From the NCBI GenBank assembly GCA_934394435.1, contig CAKRRN010000003.1, forward strand, positions 62,001 to 126,000: 64,000 nucleotides of DNA, given 5' to 3'. Of this stretch, positions 44,672 to 52,624 are shown piece after piece. This DNA is from an uncultured Bacteroidaceae bacterium. Its GTDB lineage: Bacteria; Bacteroidota; Bacteroidia; Bacteroidales; Bacteroidaceae. How positions within the stretch are numbered: the stretch's first letter is position 1; every line of letters begins with the position of its first letter. The position numbers and the translations under genes are program-made. The notes under the pieces were generated by a model, which was given only the letters and a program-made list of their open reading frames with translations, ran no database searches and had not been told where the DNA came from.

Positions 44672-45637
44672 TTACAGATTTTTCTCCTCCTGTATTCCGT
44701 ATTTCGCTTTTAATTCCTGCTTCTTGCGTTCGAGATTCTCTTTGAATGCCTTGTACTCTGGACTGTTAGGGTCTGATGGACGATGTGTCAACCCTTTTCG
44801 TATAGGCTCATATTCTCTGAGGTATTGTTGTGTGCGTTTGCTCATATTTCGTTGGCAGAATTGTTGCCATATGTAGTCCACGGCCTTGCCTGATGGATGC
44901 AGCATATCGTCTGCGTAGAATCGGTAGTCGCGTAATTCGTCGAGCAGTATCTCGTAGGCAGGGAAATAATTCACAGCTTTTCTTTTGGCGCAAACCTCTT
45001 CTACTGCCAATAATAATGTGGATTTTGCCAGTTGGCTTTTGTGGAACCCATATTTTGCGTAACGGTATGGACTCACAGTGAAGGTGATTTCTACATCAGA
45101 ATTCTTGTCCAAAAGCTCGTCTGTCAGACGTAGTAGTGCCTCTGTGCATTGCGAGAGTGAGAGCGATTCTTCATGGAAAAGACTCGCGGGCATCTTGTGG
45201 CAGTTTGTGACCACATAGCCATTGTCTTGCAATCGGTAGCAGATGTTTGTTCCGAGTGTCACAAAAAGATGCGACGCTGTAATCAAAGCCTGCTTTAGCC
45301 TATCCAGTTCGTCTGTCATCCTGCTTATGATGTCAGCCTGGCTTTTCTCTTTTATTTGGGTTCCAGCCAACCAACAACACCATTGCCCCTGGGTTTCAAA
45401 TATGGGAAGGTCATCCCTGTTGTCTATTAGCGCATAGTGTATCAGCAGGGCAATACTGGCAGGGTTGTAGAGAGTTCCAGTGGGGTTGCACAATACCTTC
45501 AACCCATACCCATTCATGCGGCTACCCATCTCTTGGGCAAAACATGAGCCGAGCAACACGCAACCATCTGTGGGTTGTATGGTGTTGGCAGGCAAGTCTA
45601 TCTCCACGGGAGTCCTGAAAAGTGCGGTCTCAGGCAT
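44672..45637 (-). CDS. GSCFA domain protein (SGNH-hydrolase-like)
   Basis: A 321-residue cytosolic protein of the GSCFA family, whose name comes from the motif seen here as LLGSCFAQEMGSRM near residue 30. NPTGTLYNPASIALLIHYAL and FTVSPYRYAKYGFHKSQLAKS are further family blocks, and YFPAYEILLDELRDYRFYADDMLHPS carries the C-terminal DxxH of the SGNH fold. Molecular role is unknown; an esterase or acyltransferase is possible. The start is set at 45637 because a perfect -7 promoter box lies at 45671-45679; a longer in-frame start at 45715 would precede the promoter. Confidence 0.88.
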   Translation of the reverse strand: MPETALFRTPVEIDLPANTIQPTDGCVLLGSCFAQEMGSRMNGYGLKVLCNPTGTLYNPASIALLIHYALIDNRDDLPIFETQGQWCCWLAGTQIKEKSQADIISRMTDELDRLKQALITASHLFVTLGTNICYRLQDNGYVVTNCHKMPASLFHEESLSLSQCTEALLRLTDELLDKNSDVEITFTVSPYRYAKYGFHKSQLAKSTLLLAVEEVCAKRKAVNYFPAYEILLDELRDYRFYADDMLHPSGKAVDYIWQQFCQRNMSKRTQQYLREYEPIRKGLTHRPSDPNSPEYKAFKENLERKKQELKAKYGIQEEKNL

Positions 45638-45670
45638 GATGTACCTTTTTTTACTTTCGTAATGCTTGAT

Positions 45671-45679
45671 GCAAAGGTA
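45671..45679 (-). promoter_or_regulatory. -7 promoter element of the GSCFA/murF-alr unit
   Basis: On the minus strand this reads TACCTTTGC, perfect consensus, 33 nt before the chosen start codon at 45637. Confidence 0.65.
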
Positions 45680-45857
45680 GAAAGCTTTTTCGAAATGAAC
45701 AATAAAAAAACTCATAACCTCACAATCTTCCAGCCTTCTTCTGCTTGCTCTCCTTGCTCAGTCTCAGTAGCTGTTTTCAAGTGTCTTTGTCGACTTGCTT
45801 CTGTGAAAAAAGCTTGCATGTGGTGAACATCAATAAGTTAAAAAGTGGAAAAAGTTA

Positions 45858-45887
45858 TTGTAGATTAAACTCTTTTTGCTAACTTTG
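45858..45887 (+). promoter_or_regulatory. Promoter of ndk
   Basis: TTG (45858-45860), a 19-nt spacer and TAACTTTG (45880-45887), matching the -33/-7 pattern. The leader to the ATG is about 55 nt. Confidence 0.7.
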
Positions 45888-45945
45888 TAGCCGTTTGGGT
45901 GAATGAAGCAATGCATTGCACCTGGCAACAGAACAAAAAGAGATT

Positions 45946-46407
45946 ATGGAAAGAACCCTTGTGCTGCTGAAGCCGAGTGCTGTGCAGAGAGCATTGATAG
46001 GCGAGGTAATAAACCGATTTGAGAAGAAAGGACTCCGTATTGTTGGTATGAAAATGATCCAACTTACGGATGAGTTGTTGGCACAACACTATTCTCATCT
46101 GGTCGACAAACCATTCTTCCCTGCTTTGAGGGATTCAATGAAGAAAACTCCCGTTGTGGCTATGTGTCTTGAGGGGGTGGATGTTATTGAGGTGGTTCGC
46201 TTTATTACTGGATACACCAACGGACGTAAGGCTGTGCCTGGAACTATCCGTGGTGATTATTGTATGAGTAATCAGCAAAATATCGTACACGCCTCAGACT
46301 CTCCTTCTGCAGCTGCCATCGAGATTGCACGCTTCTTTAAGCCAGAGGAGTTGTTCGATTTCGGAAACTTGAACTTTGACCGTCTCTATGCGGTCAATGA
46401 AGTGTGA
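45946..46407 (+). CDS. ndk: Nucleoside diphosphate kinase
   Basis: A 153-residue enzyme that moves gamma-phosphate between nucleotides through a phospho-His. ERTLVLLKPSAVQRALIGEV, the Arg-rich KAVPGTIRGDYC and the active-site His115 in NIVHASDSPSAAAIEIARFF are conserved. The C-terminus extends slightly past the E. coli form, as is usual in Bacteroidota. The ATG at 45946 is chosen; the 10-residue upstream extension has no family support. The M23 peptidase gene follows by 25 nt. Confidence 0.95.
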   Translation: MERTLVLLKPSAVQRALIGEVINRFEKKGLRIVGMKMIQLTDELLAQHYSHLVDKPFFPALRDSMKKTPVVAMCLEGVDVIEVVRFITGYTNGRKAVPGTIRGDYCMSNQQNIVHASDSPSAAAIEIARFFKPEELFDFGNLNFDRLYAVNEV

Positions 46408-46432
46408 CAAGGAAAAGAAAGGACAAAGGCTA

Positions 46433-47413
46433 ATGTATTTGAAACAACTAAAAAAGGTAAGTAAGCTATTTACTATAGCTCTTGTGACTTTTGCCACAGG
46501 AGTGCACGCACAAGACAAGCTTGCAAGTATGGCTCCCATTGATCGCAAGATGAGAGCTGTTGACAGCGTGTCTATTATGCGTTTGATTCAGCATGAAGAC
46601 GCATTTCAGATGCCAGCTTCTGCGCTCTATCCCAATTGGAATAATGAATACGTTCGTAATTACGGTGTTGCGCTTCCACAGGAATATCGTATTGATTTGC
46701 GAGGCTTTTGCATGCCTACCGACAGTCGTCTTGTGACCAGTCACTTTGGCTACAGACCACGTTTTCGTCGTCAGCATTATGGAACGGATATCAAAGTGTA
46801 TGTAGGTGACACCATTCGTGCAGCTTTCGATGGTAAAGTGCGTGTGGTGAAATACGAAGGCAAGGGATACGGCAAGTATGTCATTATTCGTCATCCTAAT
46901 GGTTTGGAGACCTTGTATGGCCATATGAGCAAGCAACTTGTCAAGGAGGATGAAGTTGTAAAGGCTGGCGATCCGATTGGCTTGGGTGGAAATACAGGTC
47001 GTTCCTACGGTTCGCATCTTCATTTCGAAACACGTTTCTTGGGTCAGTTTATTGATCCTGAAAAAGTATTTAACTTTGCTGCTCAAGATGTGTTGGGCGA
47101 TTACTTCATGTTCCGTTCAAGCGGTATGAGCGACATATTGGCTGCGCATGAGGTGGTAGGCGGTGAAGAGGAGATGACTCCAGAGGAAGCTGCCGCACTG
47201 GCTAACAAAGAGGCTGAGAGCAAAGCTTATCAGGCAGAAAAGAAAGCTGAGATACAGGCACGTCCTCGTTCTCAAGTACATAAAGTCAAAAAAGGCGAGT
47301 CTCTTTACACAATTGCAAAGAAGCATGGTGTGACTGTAGACAAATTATGCAGAATCAACAACATCTCCAAGCGTACGACGTTGCGTCCTGGTCAGATACT
47401 GAAATATAGTTGA
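46433..47413 (+). CDS. M23 metallopeptidase with C-terminal LysM
   Basis: A 326-residue exported peptidoglycan hydrolase or hydrolase activator. The ATG at 46433 gives a clean signal peptide (1-27, ending GVHAQ); the upstream TTG/ATG starts overlap ndk. The LytM-type zinc site is complete: His115 and Asp119 in QHYGTDIKV, the LYGHMS motif and SHLHFE (His195, His197). An Ala/Glu-rich linker (about 245-280) leads to a LysM peptidoglycan-binding motif (HKVKKGESLYTIAKKHGVTV...LRPGQILKY) at the very end. It probably cleaves cross-link peptides during growth or division. It is followed by a terminator at 47489-47535. Confidence 0.93.
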   Translation: MYLKQLKKVSKLFTIALVTFATGVHAQDKLASMAPIDRKMRAVDSVSIMRLIQHEDAFQMPASALYPNWNNEYVRNYGVALPQEYRIDLRGFCMPTDSRLVTSHFGYRPRFRRQHYGTDIKVYVGDTIRAAFDGKVRVVKYEGKGYGKYVIIRHPNGLETLYGHMSKQLVKEDEVVKAGDPIGLGGNTGRSYGSHLHFETRFLGQFIDPEKVFNFAAQDVLGDYFMFRSSGMSDILAAHEVVGGEEEMTPEEAAALANKEAESKAYQAEKKAEIQARPRSQVHKVKKGESLYTIAKKHGVTVDKLCRINNISKRTTLRPGQILKYS

Positions 47414-47488
47414 TAAGGTAAGATTGGAGGGCACTGCTTGATTTTTGGAGATTCATTTCTCCCTTTGTGCTCCTGTCAGAATGTAAAT

Positions 47489-47535
47489 GAGGATGGTATG
47501 CTGAGAGGTCTAGCGTATCGTCCTCTATTTTTTTT
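47489..47535 (+). terminator. Terminator of the M23 peptidase gene
   Basis: A 14-bp stem with three G-U pairs (GAGGATGGTATGCT / AGCGTATCGTCCTC, 47489-47502 with 47512-47525) is followed by a run of nine T. Confidence 0.8.
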
Positions 47536-47691
47536 GCGTCTTTTGTAGTCGTTCGTCAGATGTGGCTCACCCGATAAACCAAGGGGAGTTTTGAACGTAA
47601 CCACAGGCACGCCCCGTACACTTATATAAGCCAACTTGCTTGTCTGTACAAAGGATATAATAAAGATTCAATACGAAAACGGCTCTGATTA

Positions 47692-47735
47692 TTTTCCTAG
47701 TTGGAGAAAAATATTTCCCTAGTTAGAAAAAAAGA
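47692..47735. repeat. 22-bp-period palindromic array 2 (word TTTTCC/GGAAAA)
   Basis: Two 22-bp units (47692-47713, 47714-47735) built on TTTTCCTAGTTGGAGAAAA. The same two units occur in the homologous element at 57152-57195. Confidence 0.7.
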
Positions 47736-47872
47736 AAAGGGCTATTATACTATTATAATCGTCTACTATTATCGTTTTACAAGATGGATAGTGCGTCTAC
47801 CTTTTTACTGTTCATACCGTGAGAAACGTATCTACGGAAATCAATAAAAAGTCACTTTAAAAAGTAAACCGT

Positions 47873-47916
47873 CTTCAATGACCAATGAAGACTATATTAC
47901 TTGACCATTGAAGATT
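47873..47916. repeat. 22-bp-period palindromic array 3 (word CTTCAATG/CAATGAAG)
   Basis: One clear unit, CTTCAATGACCAATGAAG plus ACTA (47873-47894), and a decayed second (47895-47916). The homologous copy at 56963-57028 holds three units, so the array differs by whole units between copies. Confidence 0.7.
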
Positions 47917-48125
47917 TAATACCTAATAACTAATTCCTAAACTTAATAACCTGCTGTACTCCCCTCACCATCCATCCTTACTTGTAAAAACGCTTGCCTC
48001 TATTATTAGTTTGTCCTCACTAACTATCTGCAGAGCCGTAAAAATAGGATTTGGTCGTGTCAGCGGCTTTTCTATGATTGGAAAAAGACTTGTGGAGATT
48101 ATCTTTTTTTTGAGCCCTTATTTTT

Positions 48126-48230
48126 AGTACCCTAAGATACTTTGTAAAGTATCCTAAGATACTTGTCCAAGTATCCTAAGATACTTGCCGATGTATCCTA
48201 AGATACTTGTCGATGTATCTTAGGATGCTA
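48126..48230. repeat. 22-bp-period palindromic array 4 (word AAGTATC/GATACTT)
   Basis: Five units starting at 48126, 48147, 48169, 48191 and 48213. The core is AAGTATCCTAAGATACTT, an 18-nt near-perfect palindrome, with 4-nt linkers GTCC, GCCG and GTCG. The first spacing is 21 bp and the others 22 bp; the last unit is degenerate. The same word occurs once in the array at 56675. Confidence 0.9.
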
Positions 48231-48394
48231 TTCGGAGACAAAAGAAGGTTGAAGTTGAAGTGAATGCCATTAGGTTTTCTGTTATTCAGCAATCGGTGAA
48301 AAACGTAGGTCTGAGTTAATCCGATGAATCTCGTCAGAAACATCTCTTCTTGTGGGATGATTTCTTAGCAGTATTCTGTTTCTTGAATCTCAAA

Positions 48395-48426
48395 TTTGCA
48401 TAAGTGGCAAAGTAGCCGTAACTTTG
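48395..48426 (+). promoter_or_regulatory. Promoter of the DUF1599-DoxX-tpiA-SPOR-folE operon
   Basis: TTTG (48395-48398), a 20-nt spacer and TAACTTTG (48419-48426), 22 nt before the ATG at 48449. Confidence 0.8.
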
Positions 48427-48448
48427 TCCCTACTTATATTATATATAT

Positions 48449-49006
48449 ATGGACACACAAGAACAGTTCAAGCAGGTAATGGACGAATGCAGAACGTTGT
48501 TTGCCAAGAAGATGCACGACTATGGTCCTTCGTGGAGAATACTTCGTCCTACATCGCTGACAGACCAGATATACATCAAGGCACGTCGCATACGTACATT
48601 GGAAATCTGCGGAAAGGGACTTGTGGACGAGGGTATAAGGCCTGAGTTCATTGGTATTGTAAACTATGCTGTGATTGGTCTTATCCAGTTGGAACTGGGT
48701 GCTGCTGATGTTCAAGACGGAATGTCGGCAGATGAGTGTATGGAGGCATACGACCGTCATTCGACAGAAGCGATGAACTTGATGTTGCGCAAGAATCATG
48801 ACTATGGCGAGGCCTGGAGACAGATGCGCGTAAGCAGCTATACAGACCTCATTCTAATGAAGGTTATGCGCACCAAGCAGATTGAGGATTTGCATGGAGC
48901 GACGCTTGTGTCAGAAGGCATAGATGCCAATTATATGGATATGATGAACTATGCTGTTTTCGGACTTATAAAACTGACGTTTGGTGAAGAACCGGTTGAA
49001 GAGTAG
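48449..49006 (+). CDS. DUF1599 domain protein (internally duplicated)
   Basis: A 185-residue cytosolic protein of the DUF1599 family. It is two copies of one module: KKMHDYGPSWRILRPTSLTD...FIGIVNYAVIGLIQLELG (first half) and RKNHDYGEAWRQMRVSSYTD...YMDMMNYAVFGLIKLTFG (second half). The paired HDYG, TD, NYA and GLI motifs line up. Pfam describes this type of domain as associated with nucleotide modification, but no reaction is established for this subgroup. It is the first gene of a Bacteroidales operon that continues with DoxX-type, tpiA, SPOR and folE genes; the next gene's start overlaps its end. Confidence 0.85.
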   Translation: MDTQEQFKQVMDECRTLFAKKMHDYGPSWRILRPTSLTDQIYIKARRIRTLEICGKGLVDEGIRPEFIGIVNYAVIGLIQLELGAADVQDGMSADECMEAYDRHSTEAMNLMLRKNHDYGEAWRQMRVSSYTDLILMKVMRTKQIEDLHGATLVSEGIDANYMDMMNYAVFGLIKLTFGEEPVEE

Positions 49007-50291
49007 ACTTCTGTGGCTGGCAGTGAATGTGATGCGCCTAATGGTGGCGTGCACCTTTGTCTTCTCAGGTACGGTCAAACTGATTGACCCCCACGGAACG
49101 GAGTATAAGATTCAAGACTATGCCCAGGCTTTCGGCTTACAAGCTCTGGCACAGGGGGTGGTTCCTCTTGTGTTGTCTGTAGCTATCGCCATGCTTGAGT
49201 TCACTATGGGCATTTACCTCTTGTTCGGTATACGTCGTAGGCGAACCGTGCATTTGGCTTTGGTAATCATGCTCTTCTTCACTCCTCTCACTCTGTATCT
49301 GGCACTGAAGAATCCTGTGAAGGACTGTGGCTGTTTTGGCGATGCTTTGGTGCTGACCAACTGGCAGACTTTCTTCAAGAATGTTGTCTTACTGGGAGCT
49401 GTCATCTTGCTGACCCTAAAGACGCGTCTCATGACACGTCTGATAACGGAACGCAACCAGTGGACCGTGTCACTCTACACGTGGCTCTTCTCGCTTATCT
49501 TTGCTGGTATCAGTATCTATGGACTGCCTATTATTGATTTTCGTCCTTACAGAATAGGAATTGACTTGCGTCAGAAACTACAAGAGCGTAATCAGTCTCT
49601 GTCACAGTCTGTCACATATTTTATTATGGAGAAAGACGGGGTGCGTAAGGAGTTTACCATAGATAATTATCCAGACAGCACGTGGACGTTTGTGGATTCG
49701 CGATTAGAGGGGGAGGGTACAAGCATCTCGCCCTACGCAGACTTTTTTATGCAGGCGGTCAGTGGAGAGAATCTTACAGAGCAGGTGATGCAGGACTCGT
49801 CCTTTGTGTTCCTTTTGCTTTCGCCCTATTTGGAACAGGCCGATGATGGGGTGCTGGATCGTATTACTTCTGTGTATGACTATGTGCAGGAACATGGTTA
49901 CCAGTTTTATTGCTTGACGTCTAGTGGAGAAGAGTCTATCGCCCGATGGCAAGAGATGACTGGAGCTGAATATCCATTTTTGCAGACAGACGCTATTGTG
50001 CTGAAAACCATGATACGCTCTAATCCTGGACTGATGCTTCTGCATGACGGCAAGATTGTGAATAAATGGCCCGCTTCTGGACTGCCAGACCTAACGGAAG
50101 AGGAACACCCATTGGAGCAGACCCAATGGGCAAATCCAGAGAAGAGTTCGCGCATAAAACGCGTGATAGATATTCTGCTCTGGTACGTGTTGCCCCTGCT
50201 GTTCTTTACTTTGACAGACCGACTGTGGGTGGCATGGAAACTGAGAAACTTACATAAACCATCTATAAACTCTAAATCAAAAGAATTATGA
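48984..50291 (+). CDS. DoxX/MauE-type membrane protein (BT_3928 family)
   Basis: A 435-residue inner-membrane protein. The N-terminal 160 residues hold four or five helices with the DoxX/MauE pattern FVFSGTVKLIDPHG, a helix with FTMGIYLLFG, and NPVKDCGCFGDALVLTN, where the paired Cys may be redox active. After another helix (about 155-175) comes a domain of about 200 residues, possibly thioredoxin-like (FVFLLLSPYLEQAD, YQFYCLTSSGEESIARW), and a last helix near 400. The start is uncertain: GTG at 48984 or TTG at 48981 or 48996 all overlap the previous gene. Its stop overlaps the tpiA start (ATGA). A role in redox or disulfide chemistry is possible. Confidence 0.78.
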   Translation: MKNRLKSRLLWLAVNVMRLMVACTFVFSGTVKLIDPHGTEYKIQDYAQAFGLQALAQGVVPLVLSVAIAMLEFTMGIYLLFGIRRRRTVHLALVIMLFFTPLTLYLALKNPVKDCGCFGDALVLTNWQTFFKNVVLLGAVILLTLKTRLMTRLITERNQWTVSLYTWLFSLIFAGISIYGLPIIDFRPYRIGIDLRQKLQERNQSLSQSVTYFIMEKDGVRKEFTIDNYPDSTWTFVDSRLEGEGTSISPYADFFMQAVSGENLTEQVMQDSSFVFLLLSPYLEQADDGVLDRITSVYDYVQEHGYQFYCLTSSGEESIARWQEMTGAEYPFLQTDAIVLKTMIRSNPGLMLLHDGKIVNKWPASGLPDLTEEEHPLEQTQWANPEKSSRIKRVIDILLWYVLPLLFFTLTDRLWVAWKLRNLHKPSINSKSKEL

Positions 50292-51049
50292 GAAAGAAGA
50301 TTGTTGCAGGCAACTGGAAAATGAACAAGACCCTGCAGGAAGGTGTGGCTCTTGCCACTGAGTTGAAGGACATTTTGGCAGCAGAGAAGCCTAATTGCGA
50401 GGTAATCATTGGCACTCCTTTCATTCACTTGGCTACTGTGAGCGAACTGCTCAAGGACAGCGTGATTGCTGTAAGTGCGGAGAATTGTGCAAATCATGAG
50501 AGTGGCGCATACACAGGTGAGGTGAGCGCTGCCATGGTAAAGAGCACGGGTGCTGAGTATGTGATTCTCGGTCACAGCGAGCGTCGTGAGTATTATGCAG
50601 AGACTCCTGAAATACTGAAAGAGAAGGTTGATTTGGCTTTGGCAAATGGTCTGAAGATAATCTTCTGCATCGGTGAAAGCCTGGCACAGCGCGAGGCTAA
50701 CGAGCAGGAGGCTGTATGTAAGGCAGAGCTGGCTGGTAGTGTATTCCATCTGACTGCTGAGCAGTGGAAGAATGTGGTGATTGCTTATGAGCCCATCTGG
50801 GCCATTGGTACTGGCAAGACTGCTACAGCAGAGCAGGCTGAGGAAATCCATGCTTACATCCGCAAGTGTGTGGCAGAGGTATATGGCGAAGCTGTGGCTG
50901 ACGAAACAAGTATCCTGTACGGTGGCTCATGTAAGGCAAGCAACGCTCCTGAGCTGTTCGCTAAGCCTGACATCGATGGCGGTCTGATTGGAGGCGCTTC
51001 TCTGAAGGCTCCCGACTTCAAGGGCATCATCGACGCTTGGAAGAAATAA
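50288..51049 (+). CDS. tpiA: Triosephosphate isomerase
   Basis: A 253-residue TIM-barrel enzyme that interconverts dihydroxyacetone phosphate and glyceraldehyde 3-phosphate in glycolysis. Catalytic residues are Lys11 in GNWKMN, His96 in ILGHSERR and Glu168 in AYEPIWAIGTGKTA; the phosphate-binding GGLIGGASL is near the C-terminus. The ATGA overlap with the preceding membrane-protein gene suggests translational coupling. Confidence 0.97.
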   Translation: MRKKIVAGNWKMNKTLQEGVALATELKDILAAEKPNCEVIIGTPFIHLATVSELLKDSVIAVSAENCANHESGAYTGEVSAAMVKSTGAEYVILGHSERREYYAETPEILKEKVDLALANGLKIIFCIGESLAQREANEQEAVCKAELAGSVFHLTAEQWKNVVIAYEPIWAIGTGKTATAEQAEEIHAYIRKCVAEVYGEAVADETSILYGGSCKASNAPELFAKPDIDGGLIGGASLKAPDFKGIIDAWKK

Positions 51050-51066
51050 TAGATGTAAAAAACATT

Positions 51067-51126
51067 TTGCCTCGCCAGTCTTCTGGCAACCTGCGTGTAT
51101 TCCGTTGGCTGGTGAGGCCTTTTTTA
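51067..51126 (+). terminator. Internal terminator or attenuator after tpiA
   Basis: A 10-bp stem with one G-U pair (GCCTCGCCAG / CTGGTGAGGC, 51069-51078 with 51109-51118) is followed by a T-run. It lies inside the gene string, between tpiA and the SPOR gene, so it may lower downstream expression. Confidence 0.6.
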
Positions 51127-51150
51127 GAAAATAACAGCAAAACATAAGAA

Positions 51151-51693
51151 ATGCGCATTCCTCTTGTCATACTCAGTGCTCTCACTTGTCTTACCCTGGC
51201 AGCACAGCAACGGTATACAGATTTGCTCCAGAATACGGTCGATGGGCAAGGAAAAATAACCTTGTATCAGAGTGAGAAGATAACTTCATTGGTCAATGGA
51301 ACTACAGTCGCAAAGGCAGTAGCACCTGTTGCCCAACGCGTTTCTCAGACAAGCCAGCAGATTCCACAGCACCAGCGTGATTCTGTAGACTCCGTGTCTG
51401 GCATGTTTAAGACAGAAGGACAGAAGATGCGCGTGAATGGTTATCGCATACAGGTGTATTCCGGCGACAATTCGCGCAGGGGAAAGAATGAAGCCGTAGC
51501 CATGGGACGCCGTGTCAAGGGAATGTTCCCCGAACTACCTGTATATACACATTTCTCTTCGCCTCACTGGATCTGCCGTGTAGGTGACTTTCGTACTTAT
51601 GAGGAAGCCAATGAATATTTTCGGCAAATGAAAGCATCAGGCATGTTTGCCGAAGCTGTTATGGTACGATGCAAGGTGATTGTGTATTATTGA
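51151..51693 (+). CDS. SPOR domain-containing exported protein
   Basis: A 180-residue protein with a signal peptide (about 1-18) and a C-terminal SPOR domain, which binds denuded glycan strands of septal peptidoglycan. The SPOR region runs from about 92: GYRIQVYSGDNSRRGKNEAV, then YTHFSSPHWICRVGDFRTYE and ANEYFRQMKASGMFAEAVMV. The linker between is Gln/Ser rich. It is 17 nt upstream of folE in the same direction. Confidence 0.88.
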   Translation: MRIPLVILSALTCLTLAAQQRYTDLLQNTVDGQGKITLYQSEKITSLVNGTTVAKAVAPVAQRVSQTSQQIPQHQRDSVDSVSGMFKTEGQKMRVNGYRIQVYSGDNSRRGKNEAVAMGRRVKGMFPELPVYTHFSSPHWICRVGDFRTYEEANEYFRQMKASGMFAEAVMVRCKVIVYY

Positions 51694-51710
51694 AACCTTA
51701 GAAGAGACTG

Positions 51711-52334
51711 ATGATGGAAAACAAAAGTTTTGAAGAAAGACCGACAAGTGCGAGTTCGGAAACAGAGGAAAAGGACATGGTAGAGCAGGAACTATCTGCT
51801 CATGTAAAGCGTATACTCTCTCTGATGGGAGAGAATCCGCAGCGAGAGGGCTTGCTGAAGACGCCGCAGCGTGTGGCACGTGCCATGCAATATCTGACCA
51901 GCGGCTACGGACAAGACCCTGTGGCTATACTCAATTCCGCCAAGTTCAGCGAGGAGTATAGTCAGATGGTGATTGTACGCGATATCAACTTCTATTCACT
52001 TTGCGAACACCATATGCTTCCGTTCTATGGGCGTGTACATGTGGCTTATATCCCTAATGGTGAGGTGACGGGATTGAGTAAAATTGCCCGTGTGGTAGAT
52101 TGCTTTGCCAGACGATTGCAGATTCAAGAGCGCATGACCAAACAAATACGTGAGTGCATTCAAGAAGCCCTGCATCCTTTGGGGGTAATGGTGGTAGTGG
52201 AAGCGCAACATATGTGCATGCAGATGCGTGGAGTGGAAAAGCAGGGAAGCCTAACTACCACAAGTGATTTCTGTGGCGCGTTTAATCAAGCTAAGACTCG
52301 TGAAGAGTTTCTGCAACTAATTAGTCGTCTTTAA
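51711..52334 (+). CDS. folE: GTP cyclohydrolase I FolE
   Basis: A 207-residue enzyme that converts GTP to 7,8-dihydroneopterin triphosphate, the first step of folate synthesis. Zinc ligands are in SLCEHHMLPFYGRVHVAYIP and in EAQHMCMQMRGV; VTGLSKIARVVDCFARRLQI and KQGSLTTTSDFCGAF are also conserved. It has an acidic N-terminal extension. ATGs at 51711 and 51714 are equally plausible. It ends the operon; no clear terminator follows, only palindromic array 5. Confidence 0.96.
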   Translation: MMENKSFEERPTSASSETEEKDMVEQELSAHVKRILSLMGENPQREGLLKTPQRVARAMQYLTSGYGQDPVAILNSAKFSEEYSQMVIVRDINFYSLCEHHMLPFYGRVHVAYIPNGEVTGLSKIARVVDCFARRLQIQERMTKQIRECIQEALHPLGVMVVVEAQHMCMQMRGVEKQGSLTTTSDFCGAFNQAKTREEFLQLISRL

Positions 52335-52430
52335 AGGATGACTATTTTATAGTATTAAATGGTCATTTAATACGTATTAAAAGGGCAAGTAATATAGTAT
52401 TCAATAGCAAAGTATTATAGTATTACTTTT
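52335..52430. repeat. 22-bp-period palindromic array 5 (word around AGTAT/ATACT)
   Basis: About four degenerate units: the marker trinucleotide GCA/TCA recurs at 52363, 52385 and 52407, exactly 22 bp apart. Units such as TTTAATACGTATTAAA and AAGTATTATAGTATTACTT are palindromic or nearly so. It follows folE directly and may double as its 3' end. Confidence 0.65.
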
Positions 52431-52467
52431 CGGGACAGTCTTATTTATAACTAAAAAATGTACTGTT

Positions 52468-52590
52468 ATGACAAACATTTCTGGAAGTAAAGCCAATCCT
52501 ATAGATTGGGAGATGTACGAGAGCATGGTCTATCTAAAAGAATGGACAGGAGGCTGGGTGATATTAAAGGGGAGTGGAGAACTTATCTAA
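52468..52590 (+). CDS. Possible small protein of 40 residues
   Basis: An ATG frame encodes 40 residues containing NPIDWEMYESMVYLKEWTGG and ends in ELI. It lies between folE and the MG2-type gene. I recognise no family, there is no obvious promoter and the frame may be chance. The acidic/aromatic composition is not that of the nearby repeats, which is the only positive argument. Confidence 0.3.
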   Translation: MTNISGSKANPIDWEMYESMVYLKEWTGGWVILKGSGELI

Positions 52591-52624
52591 TGAGGCAAAA
52601 GAAATTGTAAAACTTGGTTGATGT

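Larger units (their letters stand above)
47564..47940 (-). repeat. Truncated homologue (copy A) of the 430-bp TIR element
   Basis: This segment matches the reverse complement of 56940-57321 along nearly its whole length. Shared blocks include CACCCGATAAACCAAGGGGA at one end, CTTGCTTGTCTGTACAAA, TAGTGCGTCTACCTTTTTAC and GTATCTACGGAAATCAATAA. The end carrying GGCTCACCCGATAAACC is present, but the other inverted terminus is absent, so the copy is truncated or degraded. Two short 22-bp palindromic arrays lie inside (47692-47735 and 47873-47916). No conserved open frame runs through both copies. Confidence 0.8.
47941..48448. other. Rest of the 1-kb intergenic region upstream of the DUF1599 operon
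   Basis: 47941-48125 is A/T-rich sequence with no gene or repeat that I recognise. It is followed by palindromic array 4 (48126-48230), then about 160 bp without features and the promoter at 48395-48426. No RNA gene was recognised. Confidence 0.6.

Noticed and set aside
45638..45715. N-terminal extension of the GSCFA protein
   Set aside because: The extension spans a perfect -7 promoter box and has no family similarity; the start at 45637 is preferred.
48126..48230. CRISPR array
   Set aside because: Units are 22 bp with 4-nt linkers, not repeats separated by unique spacers of 26-40 bp, and no cas gene is present.
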